Positions 1 through 7,146 of a stretch of DNA of 7,280 nucleotides are shown piece by piece; the first letter of the stretch is position 1; each line of letters begins with the position of its first letter. Source of the stretch: an uncultured Clostridia bacterium (GTDB taxonomy: Bacteria > Bacillota > Clostridia > Christensenellales > Borkfalkiaceae); contig CAMAJQ010000033.1 of NCBI GenBank assembly GCA_945835865.1, positions 1 to 7,280 on the forward strand. Direction: 5' to 3'. A program made the translations under genes and the position numbers. The notes under the pieces are model-generated. The model was not told the origin of the DNA. It searched no databases and saw only the letters and a list, made by a program, of their open reading frames with translations.

Positions 1-3000
1 TCTCGTTGCAGTCAATGATGCCCTTTTCCGTCACGTAATCGCGTTCAATCGATTCGTCGGCGGGCTCGGCGTGGTTTTCTTCCAGCGCCGCGTTGATGAT
101 CTTCACGCGGTCGACGTTCACGGCGAAGGCTTTATACCCCCCTTCCGCGCTCGCGGCGGTCACCGTGAGGATCAGTTCGGAAACGGAATCCGCGTCGGGC
201 GTGCCGTCCACGGTCGCGCCCGCCACGTCGAGCACGATCCAGTTCCATCCGTCCGCAAGACCATCAAGAGTCCAGGAAAGGAGCGCGTCGCCCGCTCTGA
301 CCGCGAATTTCACTTCGGAGACGGCGGAGATATCCCGGACGAAGAGCCAGAAACTCACGCCGAACCGGTTGCTGTTTTTATAGTTGACGATGAGAAGATC
401 CGTCTTGCCGTAATCGACCGTCCTCTTCGCGACGACGGTTTCCTGACCTTCTTTGTTGGTCACGGCGACAGAACTGTATCCCTCTTTCTTGACGGTTTCG
501 TCCGTCACGGAATTCTCCCACGCTTCGTCGCAGACGTTTTCTTCCGTCGCTGCGATCGGATCGAGAACGACTTTGGTCTCCACCTTATCGAAGGCGCCTT
601 CGACCGTCGAATCGACGATCTGGAAGCAATCGAGTCTGATCGTCATCGGCTCGTTGCCGAAGAGGATCAGTCTCGTTCTGACGATCGCGTCGACATCGAT
701 CACGCCGCCCGAACGGGTCGCCTCGGAAGCCCTCAGCGTGATCCAGTTCCATCCGTCGGTCAGTCCGTCCGTCGGAACGGTCCATTCCAACTCGAAGCGG
801 TCGAAATCTTCGCTGCTCGAAAGTTCGATCTGCACGGTGTTCAGTTTGCTCGCCTGATCGACGTACAGCCAGAAGGTATAACCGAGTTCTCTCTCGCCCG
901 CGAGGGAAAGTCCCGTCGCGACGGGCGCGAAGATCGCCGTGAGCACCTCGTTGGCGTTCGCCCCGTTCGTCGCGAGCGACGCCACGCCTTCTTTGGCGTT
1001 TTCGTCGTCTACGGTAAGTCCGTCGAACACTCCCGTTGCAAGTTTATCGCAGGGGAGAATGATTTTTTTGACGATCGGCTGAATCGTTTCGGGATTGACG
1101 AAACGGTTTTCGATCGCACGGAGGTCGTCGAAATAAACGTTGACGTAAGGCAGACCCGTCTTGACGACGCCGAGGAAATTGATCGCCGTCAGATCGCAGT
1201 CCCCTCCCGTCTTCTTCGCGTCGGCGATAGAGAAGGTCACGTAGTTCCAGCCGACCTGAAGATTTCTCGGAAGGAAGAAGGCAAGTTCGTTGGCGTCGCA
1301 TCTGCCCGAACTCGAAATTTCGATTTCGGTGTCGGCGATCGCGTTGACCGTCGTCTCGTCGCCGCAGTATACCCAGAGGGCAACGGTATCGGCGTCCGAA
1401 ATATCGACGGGCGTCCCGAGTTTTACCCTGGCGACCCAACCCTGACCGCTCATATTGGTCGCGTTGCCGACCTTTCCGACGACCGCTTCCACCTGCGTGG
1501 AGAAGCCGGAGTCGAAACTCTCGATCACGACGCCTTCCGTCTTATGCGCGTGCAGGTCGTCGAACACCGTCGTCACTATTTTCGCAAGGCCGACGAAATA
1601 GAAGTTGATATAATCGATTTTGGTAATATCCACCTCTCCGCTCCGTTCTGCGTCCGCAAAATAAAGGGTGACGGAATTCCATCCGTCTTTGAGAGAAAGG
1701 GACTTCAAAGACCAATGGTACTCGTTTGCGTCGTTCTTCCCGCCGGAAGAGGTCATTTCCAACTGTCCGTCCGCCATCGCGAGGAAGGTTGCGGCGTCGT
1801 CGACGTACAGATCGAAGGAGATCGCGTCGTACCCCGAAAGATCGAAAGTATGAGCGAGTTTTCTGCCCGTTCCCGCGGTGCCCTGTCCGGTGAGACGGAG
1901 AGCGCCAGTTCCCTGTCGATACATCCCTTTGCCCGTTTCCGTCACGCCGTCGCCGAACGCCTCTTCAAAGCCTTCGAGGTGAAGTCCGGAATCGCCTTCG
2001 CACGCTTCACGGTAATTCCCCTCGTCTTCCGGTTCGGGAGGAATATATCCCTCGACGGTAAGCGCGGTATACTTCGTCGTGACGACGGAGAGTTCGCCCA
2101 GACCCGTCCACGTAGCGACGGCGAGTCCGGAGCCCGTGGAATTGAAGCGGACGTACTTCACGTTCGTCCAATCCATATCGTTCTTCTCGGCGGCAAGCGT
2201 CACGGGAACGATCACGCGGTTCCAGCCGACCCGGCACATGGAGAACGCTTCGGCAATGTTGAAGGAATATTTATGCGCGTCGGAATAGGAATCGCCGGAG
2301 GAGATATCCACGTTCCAACTCGTCACCGCACGGTATTTCTCAAGAGAATCTTCGTCGCGGAAATAGAAGCGGAAGGCAAACGCCGCTTTCCCCGTCGCGA
2401 TCAGCGCGGACGCGTTGTACGCCTGCGCGAAGGTTCCCACGGAGACGTAACCGCCCCAGCCGTTCGCGAAATACGCCTCGAACGTCTTGCCTCCGTCTTC
2501 CGCGGAGGATACGGCGAGGTTATCGAAAGACGCCACGCTGAACACGACGTCGGCAGGCTTGCTCGTCACCGTCATCGCCGTCGCGTCGGATACGCCGAAG
2601 GTGATCCCCGCCACTGCGACCGTGTTGCCGCCGTTGACGCCGAACCCCGTACAGTTGAGACGGATGGTACGCACGTCCGACCAGTCCATAGCGTTCATCT
2701 CGTTCGCCGTCGCGAAAGGAATAACGATTTTATTCCATCCTACCGAACAATCCGAAAAGACGGAATTGATTCTGAAGGAAAACTTATGGCTGTCCGAATA
2801 AGTTTCACCCGAGGAAACGTCGATATTCCATCCGTCCGCATCCGCTCTCGCAGCGTACTGACTCAAAAGATCGGCGTTGTCGATATAGAAATAGAAGGAC
2901 ATCGCGCCCCTGCCGGACGAAGCGATCGACTGCAGATCGTACGCCTTGTCGAGGGTGAGTACCTTTGCGAATCCGCCCCACCCGGTGCAGCCGAAGGTAT

Positions 3001-3775
3001 CGTACTGCGTCTCTTCGATCGTAGCGCTCCCCTTGGCAAGATCGTCGTAGGTCGCTACGGTCACGGCGACGTCGGCGGGATCGATCTTCGTCCCGTACGG
3101 ACGGACGCCGACCTTCACCGTGTCGGACAGTTTCACGAGTTCGGCGGAATAGACGCCCATCTCGAAAGGAGTGCTGCCCGAATGGGTCCTGATCGCGAAA
3201 GAATCCATCGCCGCTCTCGCGCCGGCGTCAAGCATATAGTTGGTTCTCGCGAAGCCGTCGTACGTTTCCGTATCGTCCAGCGGAAGGATCAGTTCGTTCC
3301 AACCCGCCGTCAGACCGGACACGGCGCCGGGGGCTTTTTCCCAACGGATCCCGCTGACGTCCATGATATTGTCGCCGATCAGTTCGCTTCCGCTCTTTGC
3401 CTTCGACGAGGAAAAGACGCCGAACTGAATATCCCAACTCGTCATCGGATCGTTGACGTAGACGACGAATTTCGCGCCGTCGTAGGAAGTGGCGTCCAGG
3501 ACGGCGGACGAAGTGAAGGAATAAGTCGCCCCCGCCCCCTTTTCGTTGGTGTAAATATAAGAAGTTCCGTCCGTTCCGTCGGGAGCGGTCGTCTTCGTCG
3601 TGAGAGCGGCCGCCGTCTTGCCGGCATAGGTCGCGGCGATCGCGGCCGTGTCGCCGCGGTAAAACGTCTGCGCGCCGTTTTCCTCGGCAAGACCGGTCCG
3701 GATAAACCCGCCGACGGAAAAGGCGAGCAGTCCGCACATTGCCGATAATAAAATCTTTTTACCCTTTGATTTCAT
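1..3775 (-). CDS. Large secreted multi-module protein with carbohydrate-binding-like repeats (3' end outside window)
   Basis: The gene starts at the ATG at 3775 and is open without a stop to base 1, giving at least 1258 residues; the C-terminus is off the left edge. The start is supported by an AAGGGGG ribosome site and by a good signal peptide: MKSKGKK, a hydrophobic core, and a likely cleavage after GLA at residues 28-30. The mature protein has seven tandem beta-rich modules, at about residues 35-215, 238-396, 411-575, 587-745, 747-890, 900-1056 and 1062-1230, and what looks like the beginning of an eighth. Each contains an 'F-x-x-Y/F-V-x-D/N' strand, usually a Ser-rich 'SSG/SSS' turn with acidic residues, then a Gly-Trp-Asn turn (158-160, 346-348, 517-519, 698-700, 842-844, 1008-1010, 1176-1178), and commonly a closing strand with 'DD' or 'D'. 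This layout resembles jelly-roll carbohydrate-binding modules; I recognise no specific CBM family and see no catalytic domain. An acidic 'PPEPEDEG' linker lies near 579-586. Placed 13 nt after a GxGYxYP lipoprotein and downstream of sugar permeases, it may capture glycan or adhere to a surface (inference). A cell-wall anchor or enzyme domain may lie beyond the window. Confidence 0.88.
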   Translation of the reverse strand, partial: MKSKGKKILLSAMCGLLAFSVGGFIRTGLAEENGAQTFYRGDTAAIAATYAGKTAAALTTKTTAPDGTDGTSYIYTNEKGAGATYSFTSSAVLDATSYDGAKFVVYVNDPMTSWDIQFGVFSSSKAKSGSELIGDNIMDVSGIRWEKAPGAVSGLTAGWNELILPLDDTETYDGFARTNYMLDAGARAAMDSFAIRTHSGSTPFEMGVYSAELVKLSDTVKVGVRPYGTKIDPADVAVTVATYDDLAKGSATIEETQYDTFGCTGWGGFAKVLTLDKAYDLQSIASSGRGAMSFYFYIDNADLLSQYAARADADGWNIDVSSGETYSDSHKFSFRINSVFSDCSVGWNKIVIPFATANEMNAMDWSDVRTIRLNCTGFGVNGGNTVAVAGITFGVSDATAMTVTSKPADVVFSVASFDNLAVSSAEDGGKTFEAYFANGWGGYVSVGTFAQAYNASALIATGKAAFAFRFYFRDEDSLEKYRAVTSWNVDISSGDSYSDAHKYSFNIAEAFSMCRVGWNRVIVPVTLAAEKNDMDWTNVKYVRFNSTGSGLAVATWTGLGELSVVTTKYTALTVEGYIPPEPEDEGNYREACEGDSGLHLEGFEEAFGDGVTETGKGMYRQGTGALRLTGQGTAGTGRKLAHTFDLSGYDAISFDLYVDDAATFLAMADGQLEMTSSGGKNDANEYHWSLKSLSLKDGWNSVTLYFADAERSGEVDITKIDYINFYFVGLAKIVTTVFDDLHAHKTEGVVIESFDSGFSTQVEAVVGKVGNATNMSGQGWVARVKLGTPVDISDADTVALWVYCGDETTVNAIADTEIEISSSGRCDANELAFFLPRNLQVGWNYVTFSIADAKKTGGDCDLTAINFLGVVKTGLPYVNVYFDDLRAIENRFVNPETIQPIVKKIILPCDKLATGVFDGLTVDDENAKEGVASLATNGANANEVLTAIFAPVATGLSLAGERELGYTFWLYVDQASKLNTVQIELSSSEDFDRFELEWTVPTDGLTDGWNWITLRASEATRSGGVIDVDAIVRTRLILFGNEPMTIRLDCFQIVDSTVEGAFDKVETKVVLDPIAATEENVCDEAWENSVTDETVKKEGYSSVAVTNKEGQETVVAKRTVDYGKTDLLIVNYKNSNRFGVSFWLFVRDISAVSEVKFAVRAGDALLSWTLDGLADGWNWIVLDVAGATVDGTPDADSVSELILTVTAASAEGGYKAFAVNVDRVKIINAALEENHAEPADESIERDYVTEKGIIDCNE
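86..3673 (-). repeat. Seven degenerate protein-level tandem modules (GWN repeats)
   Basis: The period is about 145-190 codons, measured between successive Gly-Trp-Asn motifs (188, 171, 181, 144, 166 and 168 residues). Read on the plus strand, the motif shows up as recurring GTTCCATCC / GTTCCAGCC / ATTCCATCC words, for example near 241, 745, 1235, 1676, 2219, 2731 and 3296. Modules 4 to 6 share an 'SSSG/SSGG...D-x-x-E-[FYL]-x-[WF]' element (about 676-688, 821-833, 986-998) upstream of GWN. Module 7 keeps the strand order but has lost the Ser-rich element (it has RAGDALLSW), and module 1 is the most divergent. Confidence 0.8.
2051..3064 (-). repeat. Closely related module pair 2 and 3 of the modular protein
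   Basis: Residues 238-396 and 411-575 align nearly end to end and are far more alike than other module pairs. Shared landmarks in order: PADV at 233-236 and 407-410, GWGG at 265-268 and 439-442, then 'SSG-[ED]-[TS]-YSD-[SA]-HK' at 321-331 and 492-502, VGWN at 345-348 and 516-519, and 'MDW' at 363-365 and 534-536. A tandem duplication later than the one that made the other modules is the simple explanation (inference). Confidence 0.8.
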
Positions 3776-3783
3776 CTTCTTTT

Positions 3784-3790
3784 CCCCCTT
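3784..3790 (-). promoter_or_regulatory. Shine-Dalgarno site of the modular protein, overlapping the lipoprotein stop
   Basis: On the minus strand the lipoprotein stop and the next ribosome site run together as TAAGGGGG, with AAGGGGG ending 8 nt before the ATG at 3775. The arrangement decides the start of the downstream gene and suggests that ribosomes finishing the lipoprotein re-initiate on it. Confidence 0.75.
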
Positions 3791-6176
3791 ACGCATTGTT
3801 CTGTCTTTCCATCAGCCCGTAGAAGGTGTACGGATCGACGAGTCTGAAATTGTATTCCTGATATTTTTCGGAAGAGAGTTGCGACCAGATCGCGTACGCG
3901 TCGGAAGGATTTCTCAGGACGAAACGGACGTTCGTGAAGGAACTTTCATCCCCGACTTTCTTCTTTGCGAAATTCGCGACGAGATTGTCCACGGAAGAGT
4001 AATCGATCGAGCGGCAGATGCCGAAGCCTTCGACCTCTTCCCCCATATACGCCCAGTTGGTGGACATGCCCTTGCAGAAGGACGCGTACGCCCTGACGAT
4101 CTCCGTCGAAACGGAACTCTTCGAAACGAGGAAGCCCGTATAATCGATATCGAATCTTTCATACGCCTTTTTATTGTAAGCCGCCCAGGACGCAAGATCT
4201 CCGTTCATGCTCTGCGACTGCGCGGATTCAAGCGCCTGCGGGTTGAGATATCCCACTCCGTTGTCCCCCGCGACGAAGTAATCGTTTGCGGTCGCCGTGC
4301 GGTACATCATATCCACGACGTGTCCCGCGCGCTTTGCGATATCCAGCGAGAACGTCCAGCAAAGGGGAAGTTCCCCTCTCTTTTCGTCGTTCCAGATCCG
4401 GATCATCGCCGTGTTCAGCCAGGCAGAGGCGTCGAAGTCGCCCATATAGAAGAGGATATAGTTCGCTCCCTGTTCGGAAGAAGAGGGAAGGTCCTCTTTG
4501 ATCTCCTTGCTCGCCGTCTGGCTGTAAGTCTCCTGCATGGGATAATTCATGTAGACGGACGCGTTGGCCATCGCGGTATAACTCGGCGCGTCGGCGTTGA
4601 CGTAAGCGTTGTAAATCGAGAACTGATACACCGTCTCCCACTCGTAAGCGACCTCGCCGGAGGCTTCCGGATTGGTGAAACGGGTATATTTCAGATGCCA
4701 CGGAGTAAATCCGCCGACGTCGATGGGCTTATCCTTATCGACTTCCGCCGCGTAGGCGTTCTGCGCGGTCATGATCTCCGTAAACGTCTGATAGTCGATC
4801 GTTCCCTTTTCTTCGTCGATCTCCATTCCCTGCTGATCGGGATCGTCGTCGGGAATTTCCGCAAACATGACGGAGAGATCGAAGAAGAAGCACTTGTTGG
4901 CGATATAGTAATCGCGGTTGGACAGGAACATATTCTGCAGATCGTTATACTGCGCGAAAACCGTATCGGAAGCGTAGGCGTCCACGTGGTAAGCCATCAT
5001 GTGCGGGTTGGTCTTCTTCGTGTCGAGATAGTTGGCTTTCGCCCACAGATAGACGTCGTTTTTCCGGCTGCCCGTCGAATCGACGTTCAGTCCGAAGATC
5101 TTGCCCTTGCCGGTAAATTTTCCGCCGAGATCGATCGTCACGGGTTTGAAATTCTCCGAGGTCGCGATATAGGAATAGAGGCTGTCCGCCGTGTCGGAAT
5201 AGCGTACGGGAAGGAGATCGTCCGCCCCGCAGGCGGTAGCGACGGCGTTGACCGTAGCGGGAACGCTCGGATCCCAGGCGGCAAACCCCTGATAATATTG
5301 ATCGAAAATACGGAGAAGAGTCGCGGGGGACTGCACCGTCACGAGGGATTTTCCCGCGAGATATCCCCCCTCGCTGCGCAGATAATCGAGCCAATAGCGG
5401 TCGGTATCGGAAGAAAATCCGTTCGCCGCCTGGAAACGCACGAACAGTCTCTGCCCGTCGCGATTGACCAGCCCCTGCAGGGTGCAGACGAGGTTTGCGA
5501 TATCGTAAGCCTGTTCTGCATTCGCCGTTTCCGCCATATAGGCGTTCAGGTCGAAATAATAAAGGGCGTTCTCGTCGAACGCAACGTCAACCTCTTCCGC
5601 CGCGAGTTCCTCGCCGAGCAATTCTCTGCCCGTGAGCGTGAAGTCGGGGAGGTCGGCTTTCGTCTTGCTGACGATCCCGAATTCGATCGCGCGGACGTAA
5701 GCGGTACCCGGCCAGTAGATCTCCATGGTCGCCTCCGTCCTCTTGCCCGCGTCGAACGTAAAGGAGAAATCCTGATAGGTCAGTTTATCGGTAAAGTCGC
5801 AAAGTCTCACGTTGCTTCTGCCGAGTTCCCTGCCTTCGGAATCCAATACGCGGAGAACGGCAACCACCGTCTTCGCCTTGCTCTTGTCGTTGACGAGCAA
5901 TCTCGCAACGGCGGTGTACGCCGTGTTGTGCAGAGTGTCCGTCTTCACGCGGCAGAGCGCGCCGGACGCGGTATCCGCCACGGAGCCCCATCCGCCGTCG
6001 ATCGCGAATTCGCCCGTATCGTGTTCGATATCCTCGTCCTCGTAGGTTCTCCATACCCGACTGTAACTCGGGTACTCTTTCTCGACTTCCTGTTCCTGCG
6101 AACCGCCGCCGCTGCACGCGACGAGCCCGAAGCCGATCACCGCAGTCAGCATCAGTGCCATCATTTTTTTCATCAT
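3789..6176 (-). CDS. GxGYxYP-family surface lipoprotein (putative glycan-active)
   Basis: The 795-residue protein is exported and lipid-anchored: MMKK is followed by a hydrophobic stretch and a lipobox, LVAC, with Cys21 as the predicted lipidation site, then a flexible GGGSQEQE linker. Residues about 38-170 form a beta-strand-rich region that could be a carbohydrate-binding-like sandwich; I do not recognise a named family. From about 200 on it resembles the GxGYxYP family. The 'LQGLVNR' signature is at 233-239 in an N-terminal subdomain. The name-giving motif appears as GVGYLNP at 640-646, with Asn at the usual last Tyr. A 'YMGDFD' element lies at 577-582, where relatives tend to carry an acidic 'DGDN'-like motif (from memory). 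The family is generally annotated as putative glycoside hydrolase on structural grounds, without a well-established activity, so catalysis is not claimed. The gene sits where a CUT1 operon often has its solute-binding protein, but this is not a typical binding protein. It is 55 nt after the permease and 13 nt before the modular protein. Confidence 0.85.
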   Translation of the reverse strand: MMKKMMALMLTAVIGFGLVACSGGGSQEQEVEKEYPSYSRVWRTYEDEDIEHDTGEFAIDGGWGSVADTASGALCRVKTDTLHNTAYTAVARLLVNDKSKAKTVVAVLRVLDSEGRELGRSNVRLCDFTDKLTYQDFSFTFDAGKRTEATMEIYWPGTAYVRAIEFGIVSKTKADLPDFTLTGRELLGEELAAEEVDVAFDENALYYFDLNAYMAETANAEQAYDIANLVCTLQGLVNRDGQRLFVRFQAANGFSSDTDRYWLDYLRSEGGYLAGKSLVTVQSPATLLRIFDQYYQGFAAWDPSVPATVNAVATACGADDLLPVRYSDTADSLYSYIATSENFKPVTIDLGGKFTGKGKIFGLNVDSTGSRKNDVYLWAKANYLDTKKTNPHMMAYHVDAYASDTVFAQYNDLQNMFLSNRDYYIANKCFFFDLSVMFAEIPDDDPDQQGMEIDEEKGTIDYQTFTEIMTAQNAYAAEVDKDKPIDVGGFTPWHLKYTRFTNPEASGEVAYEWETVYQFSIYNAYVNADAPSYTAMANASVYMNYPMQETYSQTASKEIKEDLPSSSEQGANYILFYMGDFDASAWLNTAMIRIWNDEKRGELPLCWTFSLDIAKRAGHVVDMMYRTATANDYFVAGDNGVGYLNPQALESAQSQSMNGDLASWAAYNKKAYERFDIDYTGFLVSKSSVSTEIVRAYASFCKGMSTNWAYMGEEVEGFGICRSIDYSSVDNLVANFAKKKVGDESSFTNVRFVLRNPSDAYAIWSQLSSEKYQEYNFRLVDPYTFYGLMERQNNA

Positions 6177-6184
6177 TTTTCTTT

Positions 6185-6189
6185 CACCT
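6185..6189 (-). promoter_or_regulatory. Shine-Dalgarno site of the GxGYxYP lipoprotein
   Basis: The minus strand reads AGGTG, within AAAGGTGA, 8 nt before the ATG at 6176. A second ATG follows directly (the protein begins MMKK), with 11 nt spacing. The first fits better, but the two choices differ by only one residue. Confidence 0.65.
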
Positions 6190-6197
6190 TTCTTTTT

Positions 6198-6211
6198 CCC
6201 GCTTGCGCGGG
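6198..6211 (-). other. Small GCAA-tetraloop hairpin in the permease-lipoprotein gap
   Basis: On the minus strand the sequence is CCCGC-GCAA-GCGGG: a perfect 5-bp GC stem closed by a GNRA-type tetraloop, between the permease stop and the lipoprotein start. It is flanked by A-rich sequence and followed by AAAAAG, not by a U-tract, so it does not look like a terminator for the minus-strand operon. Established examples suggest that such intercistronic hairpins can stabilise mRNA ends or set unequal levels of adjacent genes; a role here is inference. Read on the plus strand it is followed by TTATTTTT and would look like a weak terminator, but no plus-strand gene ends there. Confidence 0.5.
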
Positions 6212-6231
6212 TTATTTTTCCTGAAGAAATT

Positions 6232-7131
6232 TTATTTTACTCCGCCGACGGTAAGCCCCTCGACGAAATATTTCTGAAACGCAACATACACCGCGACGGG
6301 AGGGATCATCATCAGCACCGCCATCGTCATGACGAGCGGATAATTCATCAGTCCTCCGCTCCCCGCCGTGTACAGGTAATCCGACTGGATATTGACCGAC
6401 ACCACGCCGATCGGCTTGGTCAGTTCGCCCGAGGAGAGGAAGAGGAAGGGAAACAGATAGTCGTTCCACTGCCCTATGAAAAGTTGAATGACCATCACCG
6501 CGATGACGGGTTTGAGCATGGGCATATAAATGCGGAACACGACGCTCAGAAAACTCGCCCCGTCGATTTCCGCCGCCTCTTTGTATTCGTTCCCGATCCC
6601 TTCGAGAGCCTGTCTGACGAGGAAGATATTATACGCCGAGAACAGCCCCGTCACGAACAGGATCGCGGGGTTATCCAGAAATCCCGTTCCGCCCTTGCCG
6701 AGGACGTCGTTCCCTCCCACGAGGGGAAATCTGCTGAGCAGGATATACTGCGGAATGAGCAGCGCGACGCCCGGGATCATCATCGAGGACATGAGGAGGT
6801 AGAAAGCCGTTTTTTTGAAACGGAAATTCACTTTGGAAAAGACGTATCCCGCCAGAATGGAAGTTCCCGTGACGAAAAAGGCGTACCACGCGAAACGGAC
6901 GAGCGTCAGCAGAACGGAGGGAAGGATCTCTTCTCTTTTCAGAATTTTCGCGACGTTTTCGAACAGATACGCCGGGCTTTCGGGAACGGGGATGAAACTG
7001 ACCTCGTAAAACCCCTCCACCGATTTGAAAGTTCCGAGCAAGGCGAACGCGAAGGGATACAGCATGATCAGAGATCCCAGCCCTAAAATAACGTGAGAGA
7101 CGATTTTATCCGATTTTTTTACGACCTGCAT
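6232..7131 (-). CDS. Carbohydrate ABC transporter permease, MalG/LacG type
   Basis: Complete 299-residue inner-membrane permease of a CUT1-family sugar importer; about 280-300 residues is normal for the family. Six hydrophobic segments can be placed at about residues 11-33, 74-98, 108-132, 154-173, 207-232 and 264-288. The cytoplasmic EAA loop that docks on the ATPase is clear: EYKEAAEIDGAS at 182-193, followed by the MP pair at 203-204 (LP in most relatives). The C-terminus, FVEGLTVGGVK, is the family's usual 'FVxGLTxGAVKG' ending with Gly for Ala and without the final Gly. The ATG at 7131 has a good GGGGAGG site. The gene follows the MalF-like partner and precedes a GxGYxYP lipoprotein. No ATPase or classical solute-binding protein is seen in the window. 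Many Bacillota CUT1 systems share one MsmX-type ATPase encoded elsewhere, so that absence is not odd. Substrate is unknown. Confidence 0.95.
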   Translation of the reverse strand: MQVVKKSDKIVSHVILGLGSLIMLYPFAFALLGTFKSVEGFYEVSFIPVPESPAYLFENVAKILKREEILPSVLLTLVRFAWYAFFVTGTSILAGYVFSKVNFRFKKTAFYLLMSSMMIPGVALLIPQYILLSRFPLVGGNDVLGKGGTGFLDNPAILFVTGLFSAYNIFLVRQALEGIGNEYKEAAEIDGASFLSVVFRIYMPMLKPVIAVMVIQLFIGQWNDYLFPFLFLSSGELTKPIGVVSVNIQSDYLYTAGSGGLMNYPLVMTMAVLMMIPPVAVYVAFQKYFVEGLTVGGVK

Positions 7132-7138
7132 AGTTTCG

Positions 7139-7145
7139 CCTCCCC
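7139..7145 (-). promoter_or_regulatory. Shine-Dalgarno site of the MalG-like permease
   Basis: On the minus strand this reads GGGGAGG, 7 nt before the ATG at 7131. It starts one base after the TGA of the upstream permease, so the two permease genes are probably translationally coupled. It supports 7131 as the start. Confidence 0.8.
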
Positions 7146-7146
7146 G

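Noticed and set aside
1044..1439. Arg-rich open frames on the minus strand inside the large genes (also 3228-3737, 4228-4701, 4945-5394)
   Set aside because: They lie in shifted frames of the true minus-strand genes, have Arg-rich low-complexity products and no ribosome site of note.
71..3748. 1225-codon open frame on the plus strand
   Set aside because: It is the codon-register antisense of the modular secreted gene. It begins at a GTG without a recognisable ribosome site, its product is Arg/His/Asp-rich with no domain logic, and it stays open only because the sense gene lacks TTA, CTA and TCA.
3789..6176. The lipoprotein as the solute-binding protein of the ABC importer
   Set aside because: Its position and lipobox fit, but 795 residues and the LQGLVNR and GVGYLNP motifs place it in the GxGYxYP family, not among the roughly 400-550-residue sugar-binding proteins.
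6198..6219. Intrinsic terminator read on the plus strand (stem followed by TTATTTTT)
   Set aside because: The stem is only 5 bp and no plus-strand gene precedes it. On the minus strand, where the genes lie, there is no U-tract after the stem.
3879..6224. 781-codon open frame on the plus strand
   Set aside because: It is the codon-register antisense of the GxGYxYP lipoprotein gene, which has a lipobox, a ribosome site and family motifs. The plus-strand frame has a TTG start and none of these.
6220..6240. AT-rich TAAAAT-like -10 box upstream of the lipoprotein gene on the minus strand
   Set aside because: It overlaps the permease stop region, and I could not find a convincing -35 element at the right spacing; chance AT-richness explains it.
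6484..7086. 200-codon open frame on the plus strand
   Set aside because: It is antisense to the MalG-like permease in the same codon register; the product is a highly charged, His/Asp/Arg-rich chain with no family features.
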